64,000 nt of DNA from G032773895 sp965248935 (GCA_965248935.1 OZ252214.1:4340001-4404000), one strand, 5' to 3'; shown: positions 52,189 through 62,277, counted from the first letter of the stretch. Notes: generated from the sequence alone by a model not told the origin. Translations and numbers: made by a program.

Positions 52189-54309
52189 TTGTTCTTAGAT
52201 GATCAAACTAAAAGTGAAATTCAAAAAGCTTATTCCGAGTTTTTATCGGCTAAGGAATTAAAACCTCGTTATGGCCAAAGATTAATGATTGCTGAAATTG
52301 CCCGGACCCTGGGTAACATTGAATACGATAATGAAGGCATACGCTCTGCCGGTAAACATATTTCGGTAATCGAAGCGGGCACCGGAACTGGCAAGACGAT
52401 TGGCTATCTTTTGCCTACGCTGATCATTGCTAAGAAGCAAAACAAAACGGTTGTGCTTGCTACAGCAACCGTGGCTCTTCAAGAGCAGATTGTTTTCAAA
52501 GACCTGCCCGACTTGGTTCGTCATTCACCTATGAATTTTCAATTTCGTTTAGCGAAAGGTCGAGGAAGATATTTGTGTCTGACAAAACTGGATGCCATTC
52601 TATCCAATAACGACAATGCTGATTTTATACCTCTTTACGAAGATGAAGCTGCATTCATCAGCGATCAGGATGCCATCTTATACGGCTCTATGATGGGGCA
52701 ACTTAGCTCAGGTGAATGGGACGGAGACAGAGATAACTGGGATGATGAAGTTGATCGACAAGCTTGGCAGCGTATAACCACAGATCATCGTCAATGCTCA
52801 GGTAGAAAGTGTAGTCATGTGAGGCAGTGTGCTTTTTTTAAAGCGAGAGATTCCATATCCGAAGCAGACTGTATTGTTGCCAATCACGATTTAGTTTTAG
52901 CGGATTTGGCCTTGGGTGGCGGCGCAATTTTACCTGCACCTGAAGACAGTATTTACGTTTTTGATGAAGGGCATCACCTTCCCGATAAAGCGCTGAATCA
53001 TTTTAGTTGTCACAGTCGAATTCGAGGCACGATTCGATGGTTAGGGCAAAGTGAAGGGCAATGGAAAAAAATGGTGGAACCTATTCAAGACGCCACATAC
53101 TTTATGCAATTAACCGAGCCTCTTGAATCTACGTTAAAGTCTGCTCGCTCTGTACTCGAAGCCTTTTTGCCGCAGTTAGAAATAATTATGCAGGATGCAG
53201 ACTATATGCAGCCAAAGGTACAGTTAAGATTTGTACAGGGAGTTGTGCCCTCGGAAATAGAGCTTATCGCTCAACAGCTTGCGGATTATTTTGCCGAGCT
53301 TTCTCAAATACTGAGTAAAATGCATAAAGAACTCAGTGAATTAATGGAGGAACCTAATTCGACGGTGCCTCTTGTTGATTTAGAAAATATATTTCCAGTT
53401 ATTGGTTCTTGGTTATTGCGGGCGGAAAATAATCAGGCTCTTTGGTATAGTTATGCCGATACAACATACAGTGAAAAGTGGCCAATAGCACGTTGGGTAT
53501 CCGTAGTAAAACTTAATGATGTTATTGATTATGAAATGGTATCTAGTCCAATTTTAGCTTCCAAAGCACTGGAAAAAGATTTATGGCAGCGCTGTGCTGG
53601 TGCCGTTGTGACCTCTGCCACAATTACGGCACTGAATTCCTTTGATCGATTTAAACAGCGAGCGGGAACCTATGAACATGCTACCTATGTAGTTGTTCCC
53701 AGTCCGTTTGATTTTCAAAATAACGCAATATTGACTGTCCCCGAAAAAGCCATTGAGGCAAATAATGCTCAAGCGCATACCGATAATATTATTGAGTTAT
53801 TGCCGGAAATTATTGATAAACAAGCCGGTACTTTGGTTCTTTTTTCTTCGCGGAAACAAATGACAGAGGTATACGAAGAGCTACCAATAACGTGGCAGGA
53901 GCAAATATTAGTTCAGGGAAATGAATCAAAACAAGCTTTGCTTCGCAAGCATAAGAAGCATATAGATAAAGGAAGAGGAAGTATTATATTTGGCTTAGCC
54001 AGTTTTGCGGAAGGTGTGGATTTGCCTGGGCGTTATTGTACACATGTGGTTATTGCGAAAATCCCTTTTTCCGTTCCTAACGAACCGATTGAAGCGGCCT
54101 TAGCTGAATGGGTTGAGTCCAGTGGGGGAAATGCCTTTATGCAGATAAGTGTTCCCGATGCGGCAATGAGATTAGTTCAGGCTTGTGGCAGGCTTTTAAG
54201 AACTGAATCCGATCAGGGAAAAATTTCAATTTTAGACAAACGTTTGATAAGTAAGCGATACGGGAGCGTACTCTTAAAATCCCTACCTGATTTTAAAAAA
54301 GTATTGTAA
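52189..54309 (+). CDS. dinG: DinG-family ATP-dependent DNA helicase
   Basis: A 706-residue XPD-like 5'-3' helicase that unwinds R-loops and damaged replication structures. It has Walker A EAGTGTGKT, the DEGH box (FDEGHHLP) and a cysteine cluster for a 4Fe-4S centre (CLTK, CSGRKCSHVRQC). The C-terminal motif V/VI region GLASFAEGVDLPG and QACGRLLRTESD is intact. The start is TTG 52189, preceded by GAAAG; no in-frame ATG is close. A LexA box was not found. Confidence 0.93.
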   Translation: MFLDDQTKSEIQKAYSEFLSAKELKPRYGQRLMIAEIARTLGNIEYDNEGIRSAGKHISVIEAGTGTGKTIGYLLPTLIIAKKQNKTVVLATATVALQEQIVFKDLPDLVRHSPMNFQFRLAKGRGRYLCLTKLDAILSNNDNADFIPLYEDEAAFISDQDAILYGSMMGQLSSGEWDGDRDNWDDEVDRQAWQRITTDHRQCSGRKCSHVRQCAFFKARDSISEADCIVANHDLVLADLALGGGAILPAPEDSIYVFDEGHHLPDKALNHFSCHSRIRGTIRWLGQSEGQWKKMVEPIQDATYFMQLTEPLESTLKSARSVLEAFLPQLEIIMQDADYMQPKVQLRFVQGVVPSEIELIAQQLADYFAELSQILSKMHKELSELMEEPNSTVPLVDLENIFPVIGSWLLRAENNQALWYSYADTTYSEKWPIARWVSVVKLNDVIDYEMVSSPILASKALEKDLWQRCAGAVVTSATITALNSFDRFKQRAGTYEHATYVVVPSPFDFQNNAILTVPEKAIEANNAQAHTDNIIELLPEIIDKQAGTLVLFSSRKQMTEVYEELPITWQEQILVQGNESKQALLRKHKKHIDKGRGSIIFGLASFAEGVDLPGRYCTHVVIAKIPFSVPNEPIEAALAEWVESSGGNAFMQISVPDAAMRLVQACGRLLRTESDQGKISILDKRLISKRYGSVLLKSLPDFKKVL

Positions 54310-54334
54310 TGGTGCATGTGGAAAATAAAATAAT

Positions 54335-54661
54335 ATGAATGAAAAACATACAAAACTGCTGGAGTTGCTGATGGACTTGGAGTGTGTTATGCGTCAAAAA
54401 GGATTTTGGGGTGCCGTTTCGCCTCCCCCTGAAGCTATGGCTAGTACACAGCCGTTTTGTATCGACACCCTGTGCTTTCCAGAATGGGTTCAGTTTGTTT
54501 TTATAGCAAAATTGCGTCTTTTGGCGGAAAGCGCTAGTCCGTTACCAGCTAAGTGTGATGCAGCATTAATGGCTGAAGAATATTTTCGCGGCTTACCTCA
54601 AACTGGAGAATGGCTGAAGAAAATTTTAAAACGTATTGACATGTTAATTTCTGAGACTTAA
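54335..54661 (+). CDS. yqcC: YqcC family protein (DUF446)
   Basis: A 108-residue helical protein. LMDLECVMRQKGFWG, PPPEAMASTQPFCIDTLCFPEWVQFVFI and the helical C-terminus are typical of YqcC, a protein of unknown role often near truC. It starts 25 bp after dinG and is probably cotranscribed. Confidence 0.9.
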   Translation: MNEKHTKLLELLMDLECVMRQKGFWGAVSPPPEAMASTQPFCIDTLCFPEWVQFVFIAKLRLLAESASPLPAKCDAALMAEEYFRGLPQTGEWLKKILKRIDMLISET

Positions 54662-55009
54662 TTCACGAAATAAAGTTTTAACAAAAGGTTGTTTTATTGA
54701 AATCTTTAATGTAGGCACATAGGTATTTTTTGTTTTCGGAAGTTTTTTCTTTTTAATCGAGCTTAAAAATTAAAATTTATGGGTATTTTTGTACTTAACT
54801 ATCCATCTTTTCTTCATCTTCGTGTAGTATCTCTGACGCAACTCACAATTATCGTATTGACAGATACCTAGTGGTGTATTCGGAGGGGCTTTGTTTACCG
54901 AGTAGTCATTGTGTACTGAGTCGTCAATCGATAAAAAACCATGTTATATAAAGACCAGTGGGGTTGCTTCAATAATTAACCATAATGCTGTGACGATTCG
55001 GAACTTGCT
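54662..55009. other. Intergenic region before the bactofilin gene
   Basis: About 350 AT-rich bp with no gene. A degenerate 18-bp duplication (TTTACCGAGTAGTCATTG / TGTACTGAGTCGTCAATC) spans 54894-54929. The bactofilin promoter probably lies here. Confidence 0.5.
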
Positions 55010-55585
55010 ATGAAGTGGTTTTTCAAGAACCGAAAAACACACGATTCAGTTGGAGATCATTTAATGCTTGGTAATAAAAGCGATGTGAATAAAAATATAG
55101 ATAATCGAGTTGCAGCAGAAATACCCGTTGCTCAGCAATCAGTGGTAAATCATCCTACGTCGAACAGGACTGCGGTGACACCAACTGCTGTAATCGGCCC
55201 CAAAATCCGTGTCAAGGGGGAGTTAGTGGGTGAAGAAGACTTGCTTATTCAAGGCCAAGTCGAAGGAACTATCGATCTTAAAGACAATAACTTAACTGTT
55301 GGGGAGCAGGGTGTTATTAAGGCGAATGTATTAGCCAAAACAATTACGATTGAGGGTGATGTTGAGGGTGATATTTTTGGTCAAGAGCGCATCTCTATTT
55401 TAGCTTCTAGTAATGTTAAAGGTAATGTTGTAGCGGATCGAGTGACCTTGGAAGATGGTGCGAAGTTCCGTGGTTCTATTGATATGGACGTGGAAGCTCG
55501 CCGATCAGATTTCCAAAAAATTAGTGCCAACTCTACTATTTCTCAACCTGTTGCTCCTAAAAAGCCAACAGTTGAACACTCTTAA
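55010..55585 (+). CDS. Bactofilin (polymer-forming cytoskeletal protein)
   Basis: A 191-residue protein that self-assembles without nucleotides into filaments at the membrane, shaping cells or anchoring enzymes. A charged, disordered N-terminus leads to the right-handed beta-helix core (about 65-165) with its periodic pattern: KGELVGEEDLLIQGQVEGTI, GEQGVIKANVLAKTITIEG, VTLEDGAKFRGSIDMD. A proline-rich tail follows. A terminator-like hairpin separates it from the next gene. Confidence 0.93.
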   Translation: MKWFFKNRKTHDSVGDHLMLGNKSDVNKNIDNRVAAEIPVAQQSVVNHPTSNRTAVTPTAVIGPKIRVKGELVGEEDLLIQGQVEGTIDLKDNNLTVGEQGVIKANVLAKTITIEGDVEGDIFGQERISILASSNVKGNVVADRVTLEDGAKFRGSIDMDVEARRSDFQKISANSTISQPVAPKKPTVEHS

Positions 55586-55601
55586 TTGAAAGTAAATAGA
55601 T

Positions 55602-55624
55602 GCCTAACCTCATAGTGGTTAGGC
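55602..55624 (+). terminator. Hairpin after the bactofilin gene
   Basis: GCCTAACC and GGTTAGGC pair around TCATAGT, followed by GTCCTATTTCTC. The T-run is imperfect, so termination may be partial; the next start codon is only 14 bp further on. Confidence 0.65.
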
Positions 55625-55637
55625 GTCCTATTTCTCT

Positions 55638-56936
55638 ATGCTTTGTCATCGTTCTCCCGGTCTTACCGCGATATTTAATGAATTAAAAAAATCCAAACAT
55701 AACCGCGTATTGGATCTCGGCCCGATGTCTGCGGCTAATTTTTCTTTTTTCTCTCAGCTTAGCTGTAAAATTCATTTTGAAAACCTAGATGAGTTTATAG
55801 TCGAACACGGGAGCCTTTCTGCTTCTAATCAAATATATCATTTGGAACGTTACCTGCTTGAGCATAAGGAAGAAGAAAAATTCGATGTTATTCTTAGTTG
55901 GGATTTATTTAACTATTTAGAATTGGAAGCTATTGAGGCGCTATTAAATAAACTTAAAAAATATTGTAAGCCCAATACTTTGCTTCATATGATTAAGTAT
56001 ATGAAGTCTGAAATACCCGCTATACCTCGAAAGTTTAATATCAATGATTCGCGGTTTGTTAATTTAAGCGAAGAAGCTCATAGCTTAAGGCGAATTCCTC
56101 AGCACAATACTGCACAACTATTAAAAAAAATTCCTCAGTATTTTATGCATAATACATTGGTGAATCTGGAAGGTATGCAGCCTGGGTTGGCGGAGCATGT
56201 TCTGCGTTATATGCCTGAAAAAGCAAGTCGAAAACAGCATGTGGCCTACGCTGAAATCACCCAGACAGCCAATGAAATTGACAATAAAAAGTTGGTTAAG
56301 CATAAATCACCTTCGATTCAGAATGTATTAGATTTACTCTCCGAGAAAAAAAATGGAAGTATCTTAGATTTAGGAATGAAGTCGGCAACGAATATGGATT
56401 ACTGGCAGAAGCATGGCACTCATGCTTATGCAGAAGATGTGATGTCTTCAATTCGTTGGTGGCGTCATGAAAATCAGGCAAAAATGGCATCAAAAACACT
56501 TAGTGCCACAGTGCCGGCTGTTAGCCCCCAATTGCTTAAATTTGATTCCAATACGACATTCGATGCAATTATTGCGTGGGATATTTTTAATTATTGTTCT
56601 CATAATCAATTGCGAGCTATAGGTGAAAGGCTTAGCCCACACTGCAATAAAGATACGATATTGGTCGTATTTATGTATTCTGGGGATCAAATGCCAGCCA
56701 AACCTCAAAAATTCAAATTGACTAGTGATAGTGAGCTTTATTCTCTGACTATAGAAAAGAAAGTTCGTGTAAAAAATGCGGTTACCTCCTCTTCCTTAAT
56801 GAAGCTGCTATCCGGGTTTGGCATTAAGCAAACCTTTATATTTCGCCCTGGAATGTTACCTGGAGTTTCTGAATGGGCGTTTGAATACAGAGGAGCCCGT
56901 TCAGGGCATTCCGCGCTTAATGTCAAAAGAGGGTAG
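55638..56936 (+). CDS. Tandem-duplicated methyltransferase-like protein
   Basis: A 432-residue protein with two homologous Rossmann-like halves. Half 1 (about 20-210): NRVLDLGPMSAANFSFF, FDVILSWDLFNYLELEAIEALL, IPAIPRKFNI. Half 2 (about 230-425): GSILDLGMKSATNMDYW, FDAIIAWDIFNYCSHNQLRAI, MPAKPQKFKL. These match SAM methyltransferase motif I and motif IV positions, but the glycine loop is weak, so one or both halves may have lost activity. The pairing of such a gene with a bactofilin suggests a cell-envelope role. The ribosome site is weak. Confidence 0.7.
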   Translation: MLCHRSPGLTAIFNELKKSKHNRVLDLGPMSAANFSFFSQLSCKIHFENLDEFIVEHGSLSASNQIYHLERYLLEHKEEEKFDVILSWDLFNYLELEAIEALLNKLKKYCKPNTLLHMIKYMKSEIPAIPRKFNINDSRFVNLSEEAHSLRRIPQHNTAQLLKKIPQYFMHNTLVNLEGMQPGLAEHVLRYMPEKASRKQHVAYAEITQTANEIDNKKLVKHKSPSIQNVLDLLSEKKNGSILDLGMKSATNMDYWQKHGTHAYAEDVMSSIRWWRHENQAKMASKTLSATVPAVSPQLLKFDSNTTFDAIIAWDIFNYCSHNQLRAIGERLSPHCNKDTILVVFMYSGDQMPAKPQKFKLTSDSELYSLTIEKKVRVKNAVTSSSLMKLLSGFGIKQTFIFRPGMLPGVSEWAFEYRGARSGHSALNVKRG

Positions 56937-58198
56937 CGATTCTCTTGGAATTGTTAGCGTTATTTGAAATACCTTTATTGCACGCGGAATTTTAGCCTCT
57001 TTTTGTTAGCGCTCAACCTGTTTTAAGTGAGTGTTCGCTTTCTGTTTTAATTTTAATTACTCTTTTCCTTTTCTGTAAGCTCTTCTATATATCTTTTTCG
57101 CGTTCAACTTAGGTTTCTAGGTTTAGAGCTAAATGTTATGTCTTTTGTTAAAACGATTGTTTTTACTTGTTATTCGGATAAATTGGTTGTGGTTGAATTC
57201 ATCTGCTGCAATAGTTGTTGTCGTTTATGTTTTTAAGTGGTTTTGGCTTGTGAAAATTATGCCACATTCTTGTTTATTTTTTTGTAAGAATAAAATTTTT
57301 AAAAGTATATTGTTTATGCAAAGCTTTGTGTTCTGGTTAACTTTTTTCGAGTGTATTTTTAAGTTAAATATAAGTTTTTTAAAATTACTGGGCGGGTAAA
57401 AATAAAGTATTTATACGTAATTAAATATTAATATATATTAGTTTGTCGGGCGTTTCATCTTAATGTGTAAAAATTAAGTATAAGAATTTTATAGTAATGT
57501 TATTAATATTTTATAAGTTACATTTATTTTGTTCTTATCTTATTTCTGTTAAATGGTGTTCATTGATAGATCTGAGCTTGGTTTGTGCAGTGGAAGTAAT
57601 AAATAATAAGCAGTGGGGGTCTTTAGTGTTTTAACTGTTTGAATAGTATTTGTTGTAAGTTTTTATTTTTCATGGAATTATGTTTTTTGTTTTCTTAGAC
57701 TTATATGTGTGAAATGTGTGATCTGGTTCGTTTTTATTTAATTTTTAATGTAGCTTATTAAAAATATTCGTCTCATTCAACTTATTGAATAAGCTGAAGG
57801 TTTTTTATTGATTGTTTTTTCAAAAAATAAATTATTTATATAAATTAAAAATATTTATACGGAAAGGTGGAGTCAATTTTTTGTTGAATTGGTTTTTAAG
57901 TTATTGTAGTTGTCTTTGTAGTGTTTTTGTTGGCGTCATAAATAATTATATAAAAAACTAAAAGTGACAGTATTTTGAATATTAATTTGTTTTGTTGATC
58001 TAATTATTTTTGAGGTATAGAATTTTTTACCGGCAACTTTGTCGGTTTTTTACTATATAAAAATGGAGAGTTAACCTTATAGGTGAAATTTACAATTATA
58101 TTTCTGGCAGATTGAAAATATATGATTGTAATGATCTTCCATTATTGTATGACAAGAAAGCTAAAAATAATTTAACAGTTCTAATAATAGGTAATATA
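56937..58198. other. Long AT-rich intergenic region before the chitinase gene
   Basis: More than 1.2 kb, strongly AT-rich, with no supported gene; a frame at 57133-57399 is mostly hydrophobic low-complexity and lacks a ribosome site. It contains copy 2 of the dispersed 39-bp repeat and presumably a long regulatory region for the chitinase. No promoter was picked with confidence. Confidence 0.5.
57094..57132. repeat. Dispersed 39-bp repeat, copy 2
   Basis: It aligns to 13880-13918 without gaps with 7 mismatches; both carry TTTTTCGC and GGTTTCTAGGTT. Confidence 0.6.
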
Positions 58199-59875
58199 AT
58201 GAAAATACTGTTTGCTTCAATTGCCGCTATTGGCTTGTCCTTTTCTTCTGGACTATCGATGGCTTTGGGATGTTCTAACCTTCAAGATTGGGATCAAAGT
58301 GCTGCTTATGTTGGCGGTGATTTAATCAGAGAGTCGGGTGTTGCATACAAGGCTAAATGGTGGAATCTCAATGCTAAACCCTCCGAGAATTTTAAAGATT
58401 GGGAAGCTTGGAAAATCGAAGGTAAGTGTGATGACGCGAAATCCTCTAATCCTGGCAGCTTGAATTCTTTTTCCTCTACAGGAAGTTCTTCTGGAACGAC
58501 TTTTTCTTCTTCTCGAATAAATCAAGCTTGCGCTGGAATTCCATCATGGAATCGAGATGAAATCTACGTTGGTGAAGATCAGGTAGTTTTTAACGAAAAT
58601 CAACTGTGTACGGCTTCTTGGTGGACAACAGGAAATACCCCAGCAGATGGTTTGCCTTGGAAATGTGTTCCTTGCGAAGGGAGCAGTTCGTCTAGTTCAT
58701 CCTCAAGTACCGGAAGCTCAAGTACTAGTTCTACTTCAAGCAACAGCAGTAGTGGGGGGCCGTCTGGCGGAAAGATTCTTGCCGGTTACTTTACTGAGTG
58801 GGGTATCTATGATCGCAACTATCATGTTAAAAACTTGGTGACAAGTGGTTCTGCTGAGAAGCTCACTCACATTCTTTTTGCCTTTGGTAATGTTGTTGGT
58901 GGTCAGTGTGTGCTGGGCGATTCGTTTGGCGATACAGAGAAATTTTATGATGCGGCGTCTTCTGTTGATGGCGCTGGCAATGACTGGAATACCGATGGTG
59001 AGCTACGAGGTATTTTTGGGCAATTCAAGAAGCTTAAGGCAATGTATCCACACCTCAAAATACTGTGGTCTTTTGGTGGATGGACTTGGTCTGGTGGTTT
59101 TGGTGAGGCTGCGGCAAACCCGACGGCATTTGCTGAGCAGTGTTATGGTCTAGTCAATGATCCACGATGGGCTGGAGTATTTGATGGTATTGATATCGAT
59201 TGGGAATATCCAAACGAATGTGGGCTAGAGTGCGATACTTCTGGATTTAACTCCTACCGTAATCTAATGCAGGCTCTGAGAGCAAAATTTGGCAACCAAT
59301 TGGTTACTTCAGCTATTGGTGCGGGTGAAAGCAAAATACTTGCAGCAGATTATGGTGGCGCATCTAAATACGTCGATTTTTATATGTTGATGACATATGA
59401 CTTTTTTGGTGCATGGGAAAGTACTGGTCCAACAGCTCCCCACTCTGCCTTATATGATTATGAGGGAATGCCTCTTCAAGGGTTTAGTACACAAAATGGT
59501 ATTGAAGTTTTATTGGGGCAAGGTGTACCGCCTCATAAAGTTTTGATGGGTATAGGTTTTTATGGTCGTGGTTGGACTGGTGTTACTCAGTCTGCACCCG
59601 GAGGAAGGGCTACGGGTCCAGCACAAGCAACGTATGAGTCTGGCATTGACGATTACAAAGTACTCAAAAATACGTGTCCAGTAACGGGGCAAATTGCGGG
59701 AACAAATTACTCGCATTGTGGTGAGAACTGGTGGTCTTATGATGATCCTGCGACCATTAGCGGGAAGATGAACTATGTTCAAATGCAAGGTCTTGGTGGC
59801 GCATTCTTTTGGGAGACAAATGGCGACACCACAGATGGCGAGCTAATTACAGCGATGAAAAATGGGTTGCAATAA
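58199..59875 (+). CDS. Secreted modular GH18 chitinase
   Basis: A 558-residue enzyme that hydrolyses chitin. The start is ATG 58199 (AGGTAA upstream); the in-frame extension to 58112 has no ribosome site and would bury the signal peptide (MKILFASIAAIGLSFSSG to SMALG). Two CBM5/12-like chitin-binding modules (about 22-75 with AYKAKWWNLNAKP and 105-160 with LCTASWWTTGNTP) are joined by poly-serine linkers. The GH18 barrel (about 190-555) has SFGGW and the catalytic FDGIDIDWEYP (DxxDxDxE) and ends with AFFWETNGD. Poly-Ser linkers are typical of Cellvibrionaceae. Confidence 0.96.
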   Translation: MKILFASIAAIGLSFSSGLSMALGCSNLQDWDQSAAYVGGDLIRESGVAYKAKWWNLNAKPSENFKDWEAWKIEGKCDDAKSSNPGSLNSFSSTGSSSGTTFSSSRINQACAGIPSWNRDEIYVGEDQVVFNENQLCTASWWTTGNTPADGLPWKCVPCEGSSSSSSSSSTGSSSTSSTSSNSSSGGPSGGKILAGYFTEWGIYDRNYHVKNLVTSGSAEKLTHILFAFGNVVGGQCVLGDSFGDTEKFYDAASSVDGAGNDWNTDGELRGIFGQFKKLKAMYPHLKILWSFGGWTWSGGFGEAAANPTAFAEQCYGLVNDPRWAGVFDGIDIDWEYPNECGLECDTSGFNSYRNLMQALRAKFGNQLVTSAIGAGESKILAADYGGASKYVDFYMLMTYDFFGAWESTGPTAPHSALYDYEGMPLQGFSTQNGIEVLLGQGVPPHKVLMGIGFYGRGWTGVTQSAPGGRATGPAQATYESGIDDYKVLKNTCPVTGQIAGTNYSHCGENWWSYDDPATISGKMNYVQMQGLGGAFFWETNGDTTDGELITAMKNGLQ

Positions 59876-59909
59876 AAACTTATTGATTACCTTTTAGCAT
59901 ATAACCAAT

Positions 59910-59938
59910 AGGCCGGTTTAGTAATAAGCCGGCTTTTT
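59910..59938 (+). terminator. Terminator after the chitinase gene
   Basis: AGGCCGGTTTA pairs with TAAGCCGGCTT (two mismatches) around GTAA, followed by T5. It lies 35 bp after the stop. Confidence 0.85.
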
Positions 59939-60008
59939 GGAGCCTGTAAATAATTCTTTGCTTCTGTTTCGTTAGTATATTTGGTTTTAATTAAGGTTAG
60001 GCAGTGAG

Positions 60009-61856
60009 TTATGTTTGAGAAGCCAATACTCGTTCAAGTTCAATTTCATCGGCTTCAAACGAAGGTTTGGTTACGAACCCTGCTTTATTAAATACCTTTA
60101 ACATAGGTGTGTTATCTCGTCTTACGCTTGCTATCAGCTTTGTCAGTTTTCGTTTTTTAGCTATTTCAATAATCTCAGTTAAAAGAATAGAGGCCATACC
60201 TTTGTTTCGTTCTGTCTCTTTAATAATAAAAGCAACTTCAGCGCTGTGATTACTCTCTATAAAATAGTAACGTCCAACGGCTTTTATTTCTTCTCCACTA
60301 TGAGAGCCTTGGGTAAAACAAAGCGCAAGGTCCTTATGTTGATCTACGCTGACTAAATTACACGATTTTTCTCGGGACATATGTGTTACGTGATGGTTAT
60401 AGCGCATCATTAATGTTTCTTTGGTATGGGAATAAAAGAACTCTTGTAAATGCCTTTCGTCAGCAGGTGCAAGAGGTCTTAATGTGTATTCGTCTTCGCC
60501 CAATATATATTTTTTTAATTCCACATTTCCCAATTCTGGTACTGAAGTAGGTGTATTCTCTTGATACTCTGGCACCCAATAATGTTTACGGACTTCCTTA
60601 AGCAGCTCATCTCGAAATTTTGGGTGTGCAATTCGAATTAACTCTAAAGCTCGCTCACGAATACTTTTTCCTTGCAGTGCAGCGATACCATATTCGGTAA
60701 CCACATAGCATACGTGTCCACGGGAAGTGACAACCCCACCCCCTTGAGTAATATGGGGAACAATTCGGGAAGTTTTTCCGTCTCTTGTGGTGGAGGGGAG
60801 CGCAATAATGGGTTTACCATTTTTACTAAGTGATGCACCTCGAATAAAATCTACCTGCCCACCAATACCACTATAAAATTGATAACCAATGGAGTCTGAG
60901 GCCACTTGACCCGTAAGGTCAACTTCAATGGCACTATTGATTGATACCATATTGTCGTTTTTAGCAATATTTACTGGAGAATTAACGTGTTCAGATGGAT
61001 AAAACTCAACATGAGGGTTGCCATCGACAAAGTCATAGAGTTGCTGTGACCCCATGCAGAAAGTGGTGATGGCTTTGCCTTTGTGAAATGTTTTTTTGCG
61101 GTTATTTATGACACCTTTACGCATAAGGTCAATAATACCGTCGGAGATCATTTCACTGTGTATACCCAGGTCTTTATGGTTAGATAAATAATGTAGGGTT
61201 GCATCTGGAATCCGCCCAATACCCATTTGCAAGGTAGACCCATTTTCTACCAGGGTAGAAATATACTGGCCAATACGCTCTGCCTGTTGGTCTATTTCTG
61301 GAGGCGGGAGGACAGGCAGTGCCTCCTCTTCTTGTATCCAAGCATGAATCTGGTTGACATGGATAAAGCTATGGCCATTTGTTCGTGGCATTTTAGGGTT
61401 AATTTGGGCAATAACATATTTTGCGCTTTTAATGGCGGCTGAAACCACGTCAACACTCACTCCTAGGGAGCAATAGCCGTATTCATCTTGGGGGCTTACC
61501 ATTATTAAGGCAGCGTCCAAGGGGAGTGCGTTTTCGGTAAATAGCTTGGGAATTTCTGAAAGAAAACAGGGAGTATAATCTGCTCGGCCTTCGGCTATGG
61601 CCTCCCTAACATTTTTACCCCCTATAAATAATGCGTTTACCTTAAACAAATCTTTGTATTCTGGTAGTGCCCAAAGGTTATCTGAAAGCGTTAGAATATG
61701 GACCATCTCTATATCGTGTAATTGGCCGCTGTTGGCGATTAAATCTTTTATCAGGGCGTTTGGGACTGCCGCGTTAGAACCAACAAAAACTCGATTACCA
61801 GATTGGAGAAATTTTCCCCAGTCTACTCCTTGTTGTGAGGGCATTTGATTACTCAT
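60009..61856 (-). CDS. Acetyl-CoA hydrolase/transferase fused to a GNAT domain
   Basis: A 615-residue fusion. Residues about 1-430 are a 4-hydroxybutyrate CoA-transferase-like/acetyl-CoA hydrolase domain: DEYGYCSLGVSVD, IGRIPDA, HSEMISDGIIDL, GGQVDFIRGASLS and VVTEYGIAALQGKS. The C-terminal 180 residues are a GNAT acyltransferase with VAFIIKETERNKGMASILL (acetyl-CoA loop R-x-K-G-M-A). The combination suggests acyl-CoA turnover coupled to protein acetylation. The ribosome site before ATG 61856 is weak. It stands alone. Confidence 0.88.
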   Translation of the reverse strand: MSNQMPSQQGVDWGKFLQSGNRVFVGSNAAVPNALIKDLIANSGQLHDIEMVHILTLSDNLWALPEYKDLFKVNALFIGGKNVREAIAEGRADYTPCFLSEIPKLFTENALPLDAALIMVSPQDEYGYCSLGVSVDVVSAAIKSAKYVIAQINPKMPRTNGHSFIHVNQIHAWIQEEEALPVLPPPEIDQQAERIGQYISTLVENGSTLQMGIGRIPDATLHYLSNHKDLGIHSEMISDGIIDLMRKGVINNRKKTFHKGKAITTFCMGSQQLYDFVDGNPHVEFYPSEHVNSPVNIAKNDNMVSINSAIEVDLTGQVASDSIGYQFYSGIGGQVDFIRGASLSKNGKPIIALPSTTRDGKTSRIVPHITQGGGVVTSRGHVCYVVTEYGIAALQGKSIRERALELIRIAHPKFRDELLKEVRKHYWVPEYQENTPTSVPELGNVELKKYILGEDEYTLRPLAPADERHLQEFFYSHTKETLMMRYNHHVTHMSREKSCNLVSVDQHKDLALCFTQGSHSGEEIKAVGRYYFIESNHSAEVAFIIKETERNKGMASILLTEIIEIAKKRKLTKLIASVRRDNTPMLKVFNKAGFVTKPSFEADEIELERVLASQT

Positions 61857-61998
61857 GAATATAGGTTCCGTTAGCTAGGTTAACAATACATTTTTTATCT
61901 GTGCGGAGAATATAGGTATTTAATCAGGTGTTTGGAAAAGTCATTTTGATTTATATCAAAGGTAGAAAATGGCTCTATAATATTGTAGTTTACTGAAG

Positions 61999-62277
61999 TT
62001 AATTAGCACGACTTTTTTCATTTTCCATCGCCTTAGCAATAATGTTTTCGTACAAGTTCATAATTTTTGAAGCGAGATGTTGATAGTCTTTATGTCTATT
62101 GTATATAGGTAGCATTTGCTGCACTTCTTTAAGCATATTTTCTAAAAAATCTAAGTCGAATTCATTGAGTTTTTGATTGCTTTCAACCTTTTTTTTAAGG
62201 AAGGTGGCAACCGGAAGCCGTTGCTTAAGGAAACGTTCAATATCAACCTGAAGAATACCGTTGTCGATGTTTATCAT
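61999..62277 (-). CDS. Small helical protein of unknown function
   Basis: A 92-residue, highly charged helical protein beginning MINIDNGILQVDIERFLKQR. GGGGGAA is well placed before ATG 62277. No signal peptide, membrane helix or known domain. It follows the acyl-CoA fusion gene's upstream side, same strand, 142 bp away, so cotranscription is possible. Confidence 0.65.
   Translation of the reverse strand: MINIDNGILQVDIERFLKQRLPVATFLKKKVESNQKLNEFDLDFLENMLKEVQQMLPIYNRHKDYQHLASKIMNLYENIIAKAMENEKSRAN

Noticed and set aside
57133..57399. Hydrophobic plus-strand frame in the long AT-rich region
   Set aside because: AT-driven Leu/Phe/Lys bias, no ribosome site, no structure beyond random hydrophobicity.
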